This document shows, one piece after another, positions 1-6,966 of a stretch of DNA of 64,000 bases (position 1 is its first letter; the number at the start of each line of letters is the position of its first letter). The notes under the pieces were generated by a model, which searched no databases, was not told the origin of the DNA, and worked only from the letters and a program-made list of their open reading frames with translations. The translations under genes were made by a program, and so were the position numbers. Source of the stretch: Pseudomonas flavescens (GTDB lineage: Bacteria; Pseudomonadota; Gammaproteobacteria; Pseudomonadales; Pseudomonadaceae); assembly GCF_013408425.1 (NCBI RefSeq), contig NZ_JACBYV010000001.1:5766001-5830000 (forward strand), written 5' to 3'.

Positions 1-509
1 ACGACGAAGACGCGCAGTCGATTCTGGTCAGCCCGGATGCGGCGTTCCTCGACAAGGTTGCCGAGAGCATCGCCCGCCTGCTGCCGAGCCTGGAGCGGGA
101 GGCGATTGCGCGAACTTCAATCGAAGGTCGCGGCGCGCTGATCCTGGTCGCGGACATGGGCCAGGCCATCGAGGTGGCCAACCGCATCGCGCCAGAACAC
201 CTGGAACTCTCGGTCGAGAACCCGGAGCAGTATCTGCCAGAGATTCGCCATGCTGGCGCCATCTTCATGGGCCGTTACACCGCCGAAGCACTGGGCGATT
301 ACTGTGCGGGGCCGAACCACGTATTGCCTACATCGGGCACTGCGCGTTTCTCGTCGCCGCTGGGGGTCTACGACTTCCAGAAGCGTTCGTCGATCATCCA
401 CTGTTCGGCCGAAGGTGCGTCCGAGCTCGGCAAGGTGGCCTCGGTGCTGGCCCGTGGCGAGTCGCTGACCGCCCATGCCCGCAGTGCCGAGTACCGCATC
501 AAGAACTGA
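1..509 (+). CDS. hisD: Histidinol dehydrogenase, 3' part
   Basis: Final two enzymatic steps of histidine synthesis: NAD- and zinc-dependent oxidation of histidinol to histidine. The gene is cut by the window edge; the reading frame begins at base 3 and about 168 C-terminal residues are present. The PEHLEL segment, [13 protein letters not shown] (catalytic His and a zinc-ligand Asp) and LTAHA (zinc-ligand His) are all visible, so this end is intact. hisC follows 36 bp downstream on the same strand, as expected for a histidine operon. Confidence 0.97.
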   Translation, partial: DEDAQSILVSPDAAFLDKVAESIARLLPSLEREAIARTSIEGRGALILVADMGQAIEVANRIAPEHLELSVENPEQYLPEIRHAGAIFMGRYTAEALGDYCAGPNHVLPTSGTARFSSPLGVYDFQKRSSIIHCSAEGASELGKVASVLARGESLTAHARSAEYRIKN

Positions 510-545
510 CCCAACGACCCAACCGAATTCGAGGAGAGCGGGCAG

Positions 546-1598
546 ATGAGCAAATTCTGGAGCCCCTTCGTCAAAGACCTGGTGCCATACGTACCGGGTG
601 AGCAGCCCAAGCTGAGCAAGCTGGTCAAGCTCAACACCAATGAAAACCCCTACGGCCCGTCGCCCAGGGCCATCGCCGCCATGGGCGAGGCGCTCAACGA
701 CGACCTGCGTCTGTACCCCGACCCCAATGGTGATCGCCTGAAGCAGGCAGTCGCCCAGTTCTACGGCGTAAAGGCCGCTCAGGTATTCGTCGGCAACGGT
801 TCTGACGAAGTGCTGGCCCATGCCTTCCACGGCCTGTTCCAGCACGGCAAACCGTTGCTGTTCCCCGATATCAGCTACAGCTTCTACCCGGTCTACTGCG
901 GCCTGTATGGCATTCAGGCCGAACCGTTGGCGCTGGACGAGCAGTTCCAGATCCGCGTCGAGGATTATGCGCGGCCCAACGGCGGCATCATTTTCCCCAA
1001 CCCCAACGCCCCCACTGGCTGCCTGCTGGCCCTGGAAGCCATCGAGCGGTTGCTGCAGGCCAACCCGGATACCGTGGTGCTGGTGGATGAAGCCTATATC
1101 GACTTCGGCGGCGTCTCGGCCATCGGCCTGGTCGACAAGTACCCGAACCTGCTGGTCACCCAGACCCTGTCCAAGTCACGTTCCCTGGCGGGCCTGCGGG
1201 TTGGCCTGGCGGTCGGGCACGTGGACCTGATCGAGGCGCTGGAACGGATCAAGAACAGCTTCAACTCCTACCCGCTGGACCGTATTGCCATCGCCGGTGC
1301 TGCGGCTGCGTTCGAGGACCGCGCCTACTTCGAGCAGACTTGTGCCGCGGTGATCGACAGCCGCGAAAAGGTCACCGCTGGTTTGCAGGCACTGGGGTTC
1401 GAGGTGCTGCCTTCGGCTGCCAACTTCATCTTCGCCCGTCATCCGCAACGTGATGCTGCCGGTATCGCGGCTGCACTGCGTGAGCAGGGCGTGATCGTGC
1501 GCCACTTCAAGCAGGCGCGCATCGCCCAGTTCCTGCGTATCAGCATCGGTTCGCCGGAGCAGAACCAGGCGCTGCTGGAGGCCCTGGCGGCGCTCTGA
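546..1598 (+). CDS. hisC: Histidinol-phosphate aminotransferase
   Basis: PLP-dependent transfer of an amino group from glutamate to imidazole-acetol phosphate in histidine synthesis, cytoplasmic. At 350 aa it has normal family length. The PLP lysine is Lys210 in [14 protein letters not shown], with the upstream NPNAPTG and DEAYIDF motifs of fold-type I aminotransferases. A GAGGAG ribosome site lies about 10 nt before the ATG. It directly follows hisD and is followed by a strong intrinsic terminator, so it probably ends the operon. Pseudomonas often carries a second hisC elsewhere; which copy dominates cannot be seen here. Confidence 0.97.
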   Translation: MSKFWSPFVKDLVPYVPGEQPKLSKLVKLNTNENPYGPSPRAIAAMGEALNDDLRLYPDPNGDRLKQAVAQFYGVKAAQVFVGNGSDEVLAHAFHGLFQHGKPLLFPDISYSFYPVYCGLYGIQAEPLALDEQFQIRVEDYARPNGGIIFPNPNAPTGCLLALEAIERLLQANPDTVVLVDEAYIDFGGVSAIGLVDKYPNLLVTQTLSKSRSLAGLRVGLAVGHVDLIEALERIKNSFNSYPLDRIAIAGAAAAFEDRAYFEQTCAAVIDSREKVTAGLQALGFEVLPSAANFIFARHPQRDAAGIAAALREQGVIVRHFKQARIAQFLRISIGSPEQNQALLEALAAL

Positions 1599-1615
1599 GG
1601 TTTGCGGGCAGCATG

Positions 1616-1645
1616 AAAAAGCCAGGGCAGATGCCCTGGCTTTTT
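1616..1645 (+). terminator. Intrinsic terminator after hisC
   Basis: The stem AAAAAGCCAGGGCA / TGCCCTGGCTTTTT pairs almost perfectly and is followed by T-rich sequence, 17 nt after the hisC stop. The flanking A and T runs mean it could also work on the other strand. Confidence 0.9.
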
Positions 1646-1710
1646 CGTTTTAGTGTCGGCGCCGGCTTGGTCTCGAACGGCAGTACGCACCACCGGTGTT
1701 GCCATCGCCA

Positions 1711-1770
1711 TTCGCCGCGAGGTCGCGGCTCCTGCAGCTGCGTAGGAGCGTCGCCCACGGCGCGAATCGG
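1711..1770. repeat. REP-like imperfect palindrome
   Basis: Two imperfect inverted arms, TTCGCCGCG...GCGGCTCCTGC and GTAGGAGCGTCGCCC...GGCGCGAA, match the general form of Pseudomonas REP elements (GTAGGAGCG...CCGCGA type). It sits between the hisC terminator and the end of the convergent DUF4198 gene, a typical REP location. No function is assigned. Confidence 0.55.
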
Positions 1771-1819
1771 GCGATGGAACCTCAGGCTCGATGCCGCTGA
1801 CCGGCTCGAGCGTCGACCA

Positions 1820-2545
1820 TCAGTGATGATGCCCCTGGCCGATGAACGTCAGCGAGGTGAAGTAGCCACGGCTGTCGATATCGGCGTCACCTTTCACCGG
1901 CTGGCTGGCCTCGGCGGCGATGATGTTCAGGCCTTCGTTGCGAATCACCACATGCGCTTCGCCCTTGGCATTGGTGGTGGCGCTGACCTGATCCGGTGCA
2001 CTGCGATAGTCGCCGATCAGCTTGATGTCGGCAGCTGGCTTGCCGTCGACCAGCACACGGACCGGCAGTGGCTTGCCGACACCGACTTCGATGGGGTCGG
2101 CCAACGGCACGATCACCATGCGCAGGTCTTTGAGGTCAGGCAGGCGGGCACCTTCCTGATAGATGGCCAAGCTGTATTTGTAGGTATGCAGTGCTTCCAC
2201 GGCGTTCGGGACGTGGCTGCGGCCCTGGTTGATCCATTTGCCATCCGCGGTCTTCGACCAGGCACCATTATCCAGCGCCACGGCCAGCGACGCTGGTGCG
2301 CTCAGCGGCTTCAGGCGGGCGTGGTCGGCGAGGCGCTCGATGGTCACCGGAATGCTCTTGCCGGCGCCATTGAAGGCCCAGGCGCGGCTGACCTTGTCGG
2401 CCTTGAACGCGTCGTCTTCGGCACCGTGGCCGTAGACCACTTCGATATTGCCGCGACGTTGCTCCGTCCACAGGCCGTGGGCGCCGGCTTGGCCGGCGAC
2501 GACCAGAAGTGCCAGTAGAGCGGCGGTTTTGCTTGAGATGCGCAT
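1820..2545 (-). CDS. DUF4198 periplasmic protein, putative metal handling
   Basis: The 241-aa product starts with a Sec signal peptide (MRISSKTAALLALLVVAGQAGA). Cleavage after AGA would leave a mature N-terminus HGLW, and the C-terminus ends GQGHHH. The body fits DUF4198, a family often found beside metal (nickel/cobalt) importers and TonB receptors. The exposed N-terminal His and terminal His triplet suggest metal binding; this is inference. It follows the TonB receptor by only 15 bp on the same strand, so the two are probably co-transcribed under the Zur-like site upstream. A role handing a metal from receptor to periplasm is plausible but unproven. Confidence 0.8.
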   Translation of the reverse strand: MRISSKTAALLALLVVAGQAGAHGLWTEQRRGNIEVVYGHGAEDDAFKADKVSRAWAFNGAGKSIPVTIERLADHARLKPLSAPASLAVALDNGAWSKTADGKWINQGRSHVPNAVEALHTYKYSLAIYQEGARLPDLKDLRMVIVPLADPIEVGVGKPLPVRVLVDGKPAADIKLIGDYRSAPDQVSATTNAKGEAHVVIRNEGLNIIAAEASQPVKGDADIDSRGYFTSLTFIGQGHHH

Positions 2546-2560
2546 GATGCGTCCTTTCGA

Positions 2561-4657
2561 TCAGAGGTTGAGAGTCAGGCTGACGCTGACATTGCGAGGT
2601 TCGCCCGGAACTACCCAGGCGCTGTTGAACGAGCGCTCGTAGTATTTGCGGTCCAGCAGGTTGTTGAGGTTCAGGCCCACGGTGACTTCTTCGCTGGCCT
2701 TGTAGTGGGCCAGCAGATCGACCGTGCTGTAAGAGGGCAGGGTGAAGTTGCTACCCGCCTGGCCGGAGCGCTCGCCGACGTAGTTGAGGGCTGCGCCGAT
2801 GTCGGAGCCGCGCAGGGCTCCATTCTGGAACTCGTACACACTCATCAGGCTGGCGCTGTTGCGAGCGATGCCGAGCAGGTCGCTACCTTTCGGCAAGGCC
2901 GCGTCGCCTTTGGTTACCTCCGCATCGATGTAGGCGTAGGCACCGATGACCCGTACGGCATCGCTCAACTGGCCGCTGAACTGCATGTCGAGACCCTGGC
3001 TGCGTGCTTCGCCGGCGGCAACGCTTTCGCCCAGAGCATCGGTGGTGATGACGTTTTCCTTGTCGATCTGGAACAGCGCGATGGTCGCGCCGAGGCGTCC
3101 GTCGAGCAGGTCGAGTTTCACCCCGGTCTCGTAGCCCAGGCCCTTTTCCGGTTTGTAGACCTGGCCCTGTGTGCCAATGCTGTTGGGTTTGAACGAGGTC
3201 GAGGCATTGGCGAATACGCCGACCTGCGGAGTCAGTTGATAAAGCAGGCCGAGGCGCGGTGTAGCGACGTCCTTTTCCTGGCTGTTGCTGACGCGCGTCG
3301 CACGGTTCAGTGAGGTCTGTTCAACATGCTCCAGGCGTACTCCGACCAGACCACGCAGGCGCTCGGTAAAGGCGATCTGATCCTGAAGGTTCAGGGCGTA
3401 GCTTTCGGTGCGCTCGTGGAAGTCGTTGGCACGGGTCAGCGCTGGCTTGGCCTGGCCGTACACCGGGTTGTAGATATCCAGGCCGTAGCTCAGCAGGGTC
3501 GCGCTCTGTGGATACTTCTGACTGTTGCGGTAGTTCTCGTACTCCAGGCCAATCAGCGTCTGGTGCTGCCAGCCGGCGAACTCGAAATCACCATGCAGTT
3601 CGGCCTGGGTGATGTTGTCGTTCCACTCGAAGTCACGCTGGCGATAGAAGCGGCTGATAGTGGTGCCCACCAGTGCCTGAGGTTCCGAGCTGTTTCCCTG
3701 CAGTGTGCCCTGGGTGTAGTGGTTGGCCAGGCGCAGCTTCCAGGTGTCGTTGAGGTAGTGCTCGAGGGCCAGATCCAGGGTCTGGTTGTCATTGCGAATT
3801 TCGCCATCGTTGGGCTCACCGACGTAGGTCGAGCGTTTGACCGAGCCCAACTGACCGTTCACGGCCGGGATGCCGCGGTCGAACACGGATTCGGTGCGCG
3901 AAAACTCGGCATCCAGCATCAGCCGGGTGTCCGGGGAGATCTGCCAGCTCAGTGACGGGCTGATGATGCGTCGCTCGCTGGTGACGTGATCGCGGAAGCT
4001 GCCGTTGTCCTCGATGGCCATGTTGACCCGGGAAAGCAGGCTGCCGTCTTCGGTAAGCGGAGTGTTGACGTCCAGGCTGCTGCGGTAGCGGTCCCAGCTG
4101 CCGGCACTCAGCGAGAGGGTGGTGAATGCTTCTTCTTGCGGACGTTTGGTGACGATGTTGACCAGGCCGCCAGGGTCGCCGCGGCCATAGAGACTGGCAG
4201 CGGGGCCCTTGAGAACCTCGATTCGTTCGATGTTGGAGGTGTCCGGCGAGCTGTAGCTGCCGCGGTTGATCGCAAAGCCGTTCTTGTATAGCTCGCCTGT
4301 GGTGAAGCCCCGTACGCTGTAGTTGAGGAAGGTCAGCCCGCCGAAGTTGTTCTGCCGCGAAACGCCCCCGGCGAAGTCCAGCGCGCGGTCGATACGCGTG
4401 GTATTGAGATCCTTGAGCACCTGAGCCGGTACCACCTGAATGCTCTGTGGGGTATCGCGGATGTCGGTGTCGGTGCGGGTAGCCGTTGCCGATCGTGTGG
4501 CGCGGTAGCCCTGTACCGGGCCGTCGGCGGACTCCTGGCGATGTTCGGCGTTGATCACGCTCTCATCCAATAGCAGCGTGTCGGCGTTTTCGGCGTACGT
4601 GGGGATGCTCAGCAGGCTGAACGGTAGGCTGGTTAGCAGGGCGAGGGAGCGACGCAA
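2561..4657 (-). CDS. TonB-dependent outer-membrane receptor (siderophore-receptor type)
   Basis: The 698-aa precursor has a signal peptide ending near PTYAEN, a plug domain (roughly residues 60-170, with DTPQSIQVVP and the IERIEVLKGPAASLYG segment) and a long beta-barrel to the C-terminus (ends VSLTLNL). It belongs to the FhuA/FpvA-like siderophore-receptor family. No STN signalling domain is present, so it should not itself control an ECF sigma factor. The best start is TTG at 4657, with AAGGA about 8 nt upstream. Its downstream partner encodes DUF4198 and its upstream palindrome resembles Zur rather than Fur sites, so the substrate may be a metallophore-zinc/nickel complex rather than ferric siderophore. 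Confidence 0.93.
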   Translation of the reverse strand: MRRSLALLTSLPFSLLSIPTYAENADTLLLDESVINAEHRQESADGPVQGYRATRSATATRTDTDIRDTPQSIQVVPAQVLKDLNTTRIDRALDFAGGVSRQNNFGGLTFLNYSVRGFTTGELYKNGFAINRGSYSSPDTSNIERIEVLKGPAASLYGRGDPGGLVNIVTKRPQEEAFTTLSLSAGSWDRYRSSLDVNTPLTEDGSLLSRVNMAIEDNGSFRDHVTSERRIISPSLSWQISPDTRLMLDAEFSRTESVFDRGIPAVNGQLGSVKRSTYVGEPNDGEIRNDNQTLDLALEHYLNDTWKLRLANHYTQGTLQGNSSEPQALVGTTISRFYRQRDFEWNDNITQAELHGDFEFAGWQHQTLIGLEYENYRNSQKYPQSATLLSYGLDIYNPVYGQAKPALTRANDFHERTESYALNLQDQIAFTERLRGLVGVRLEHVEQTSLNRATRVSNSQEKDVATPRLGLLYQLTPQVGVFANASTSFKPNSIGTQGQVYKPEKGLGYETGVKLDLLDGRLGATIALFQIDKENVITTDALGESVAAGEARSQGLDMQFSGQLSDAVRVIGAYAYIDAEVTKGDAALPKGSDLLGIARNSASLMSVYEFQNGALRGSDIGAALNYVGERSGQAGSNFTLPSYSTVDLLAHYKASEEVTVGLNLNNLLDRKYYERSFNSAWVVPGEPRNVSVSLTLNL

Positions 4658-4679
4658 GATGCAGGTCCTTGGCAGGTTA

Positions 4680-4702
4680 AAAACGTAATAACATTACATT
4701 TT
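4680..4702. promoter_or_regulatory. Zur-like palindrome upstream of the TonB receptor
   Basis: The core GTAATAACATTAC (4685-4697) is a 5-3-5 inverted repeat (GTAAT/ATTAC) flanked by AAAAC and ATTTT. Compared by eye with the gammaproteobacterial Zur consensus as I recall it (core GTTATAATATAAC), 10 of 13 core positions agree, and the A-rich left and ATTT right flanks also fit. Fit to the Fur box is poorer. It lies 22 nt upstream of the start codon, where bound repressor would block transcription or elongation. Confidence 0.5.
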
Positions 4703-4896
4703 AATGCTGTCAGGTTGCAACTACAGGTTGCGATATCGCTAGCTGTGTCTTATTCGGGGAGTTGCGCTGTACCGGTCTTCAGGCCGAAGCCAAGCGGTAG
4801 ATGTGGCAGGTCAGGGAGGGCTGGGCGAGCGGCCTTTCACGTTCAGCGTTCCTGGCCGACCGCCGCTCGGTCACGCGATACCTATCGCTGCAACGT

Positions 4897-6045
4897 TTAG
4901 TTGCTGTTGGTCGCGACGGGAGGGCGCACGCCGATTTCAGCGCTCAGTTCCATCATCTTGCCGTTACGCATGACTTCGATGCGAATCGTCTCGCCCGGTT
5001 TGGCGCGCGCGACCTGGTTCATCGAGCGGCGGGCATCGCCGGCGGGTTCGCCATCGATCTTGAGAATCAGGTCATTGGGCTGCAAACCGGCCTTCTGCGC
5101 CGGGCCGTTGCGGTAGATGCCCGCGACGATGATGCCCTGACGGCCTTCGAGGCCGAAGGATTCGGCCAGCTCCGGGGTCAGCGGCTGCACCTCCAGGCCC
5201 AGCCAGCCGCGAATCACCTGGCCATGCTCGATGATCGCCTGCATCACTTCCATCGCCAGCTTCACCGGGATGGCGAAGCCGATGCCCTGGGATCCGCCGG
5301 ACTTGGAGAAGATCGCCGTATTGATGCCGACCAGATTGCCATAGGCGTCGACCAGCGCACCGCCCGAATTGCCGGGGTTGATCGCCGCGTCGGTCTGAAT
5401 GAAGTCTTCGTAGGTATTGAGGCCCAGCTGATTGCGCCCCGTGGCGCTGATGATGCCCATGGTCACGGTCTGACCAACGCCGAACGGGTTGCCAATGGCC
5501 AGGGTGACATCACCGATGCGGATATTATCGGAGCGCCCCAGAGTCATCGCCGGCAGGTCCTTGAGGTCTATCTTCAACACCGCCAGGTCGGTTTCCGGGT
5601 CGCTGCCAATCACGCGGGCCAGGGTTTCACGGCCATCCTTGAGCGCTACCACGATCTGATCCGCGTTGGCGGTCACGTGGTTGTTGGTCAGCAGATAACC
5701 CTCGGGGCTCATGATCACCGCGGAGCCAAGGCTGGACTCCATGCGCCGCTGGCCAGGCAGGCTGTCACCGAAGAACTTGCGAAACTGCGGGTCTTCGATC
5801 AGCGGGTGGGTCGGTTTGCTCACGTACTTGGTGGTGTACAGGTTGGCCACCGCTGGCGATGCGGTGTTCACTGCACTGGCGTAGGAGGCTGGGCCCTCCT
5901 GGGTGCGTGCATAGGCGGGCGCCTGGCGGAACTGCACATCATGCATCGGCAGGCCCACCAGTTGCGGGTACTGCTGCATGATCAGCAACGACACCAGAAT
6001 GCCGACCAGTAGTGGCCAGCCGAAGAAACGCAGGGCCTTGAACAT
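4897..6045 (-). CDS. algW: DegS-type envelope-stress serine protease AlgW
   Basis: Inner-membrane-anchored periplasmic protease that starts degradation of anti-sigma factor MucA, releasing AlgU (sigma-22) for alginate and envelope-stress genes. The 382-aa product has one N-terminal membrane segment (residues 8-24), a trypsin-like domain with the triad His123 (NNHVT), Asp153 (ETDLAVLKI) and Ser227 (GNSGGAL), and a single C-terminal PDZ domain (about 265-370). One PDZ, an uncleaved anchor and the hisC neighbourhood separate it from two-PDZ MucD/DegP. It is divergent from the Nif3-like gene. Confidence 0.95.
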   Translation of the reverse strand: MFKALRFFGWPLLVGILVSLLIMQQYPQLVGLPMHDVQFRQAPAYARTQEGPASYASAVNTASPAVANLYTTKYVSKPTHPLIEDPQFRKFFGDSLPGQRRMESSLGSAVIMSPEGYLLTNNHVTANADQIVVALKDGRETLARVIGSDPETDLAVLKIDLKDLPAMTLGRSDNIRIGDVTLAIGNPFGVGQTVTMGIISATGRNQLGLNTYEDFIQTDAAINPGNSGGALVDAYGNLVGINTAIFSKSGGSQGIGFAIPVKLAMEVMQAIIEHGQVIRGWLGLEVQPLTPELAESFGLEGRQGIIVAGIYRNGPAQKAGLQPNDLILKIDGEPAGDARRSMNQVARAKPGETIRIEVMRNGKMMELSAEIGVRPPVATNSN

Positions 6046-6153
6046 CTATCCAATCCTGAGGGTTGCGAGGCCCTGATCGGGCCCTTAAGGTGCGCCATTA
6101 TAGAGAACCGCGCCAAGAAAGCAGCGGTTCGCAACAGCTCGTGAGGAAACTGT

Positions 6154-6912
6154 ATGGCCATTGCTCTGACGACCCTGGTGGAAGACGCCGAACGCTATCT
6201 CGGCGCTTCACGCATCAGCGATTATTGCCCCAACGGCCTGCAGGTCGAAGGGCGGCCACAGGTGCAGCGCATCGTCAGCGGCGTGACCGCCAGCCTGGCG
6301 CTGATCGAAGCTGCCGTCGAGGCCCGTGCGGACGTGCTGCTGGTGCACCACGGCTACTTCTGGAAGGGCGAGAACCCCTGCATCACCGGGATGAAGCAGC
6401 GCCGTCTGAAAACACTGCTGGCCAATGACATCAGCCTGCTGGCCTATCACCTGCCGCTGGATGTACATGCCGAGGTGGGCAACAACGTGCAGCTCGCCCG
6501 GCAGTTGGAGATTACCGTCGAGGGCCCGCTGGAACCGGACAACCCACGTACCGTCGGCCTGGTCGGTTCGCTGGCACAGCCCATGAGTGCCCGGGACTTT
6601 GCCCGCCGCGTGCATGACGTGCTGGGGCGAGAGCCATTGCTGGTGGAGGGCGAGGGAATGGTCAGCCGCATTGGCTGGTGTACGGGGGGCGGGCAGGGTT
6701 ACATCGATCAGGCCATCGCCGCGGGCGTCGACCTCTATCTGACCGGAGAAGCCTCCGAGCAGACCTATCACAGCGCCCGGGAAAACGCTGTCAGCTTCAT
6801 CGCTGCCGGGCATCACGCGACCGAGCGTTACGGCGTTCAGGCGTTGGGTGACTACCTGAGCCGGCGCTTCGCCATCGAGCACCTGTTCATCGATTGTCCG
6901 AATCCGATCTGA
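6154..6912 (+). CDS. Nif3-like dinuclear metal-centre protein (YbgI/DUF34)
   Basis: A 252-aa member of the Nif3/YbgI family, ring-forming proteins with two metals per subunit; the bacterial role is not settled (metal insertion and GTP cyclohydrolase-like roles have been proposed for relatives). Metal-binding segments are visible: VHHGYFWKG, LPLDVH and AAGHHATE. GAGGA lies just before the ATG. It sits next to algW, a common Pseudomonas arrangement, and ends at a strong hairpin shared with the convergent autotransporter gene. Confidence 0.9.
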   Translation: MAIALTTLVEDAERYLGASRISDYCPNGLQVEGRPQVQRIVSGVTASLALIEAAVEARADVLLVHHGYFWKGENPCITGMKQRRLKTLLANDISLLAYHLPLDVHAEVGNNVQLARQLEITVEGPLEPDNPRTVGLVGSLAQPMSARDFARRVHDVLGREPLLVEGEGMVSRIGWCTGGGQGYIDQAIAAGVDLYLTGEASEQTYHSARENAVSFIAAGHHATERYGVQALGDYLSRRFAIEHLFIDCPNPI

Positions 6913-6920
6913 GCCCTGAA

Positions 6921-6951
6921 CGGTAACCGGGCACTAGGCGCCCGGTTACCG
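6921..6951. terminator. Perfect 12-bp hairpin between convergent genes
   Basis: CGGTAACCGGGC and GCCCGGTTACCG are exact inverted copies separated by seven bases, 8 nt after the Nif3-like stop. There is no long T-tract on either strand, so it may act as a bidirectional terminator or a transcript-stabilising hairpin. Confidence 0.65.
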
Positions 6952-6966
6952 TAGTGGGGGTGAGAC

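Noticed and set aside
1613..2518. A 301-codon open frame antisense to the DUF4198 gene
   Set aside because: It starts inside the hisC terminator and mirrors a gene with a clear signal peptide and family match.
4741..4896. A second operator or gene before the TonB receptor
   Set aside because: Beyond the Zur-like palindrome I see no conserved motif or credible frame in this stretch.
4801..6012. A 403-codon open frame antisense to algW
   Set aside because: Shadow of algW; composition is Ala/Gly/Val/Arg-rich with no family character.
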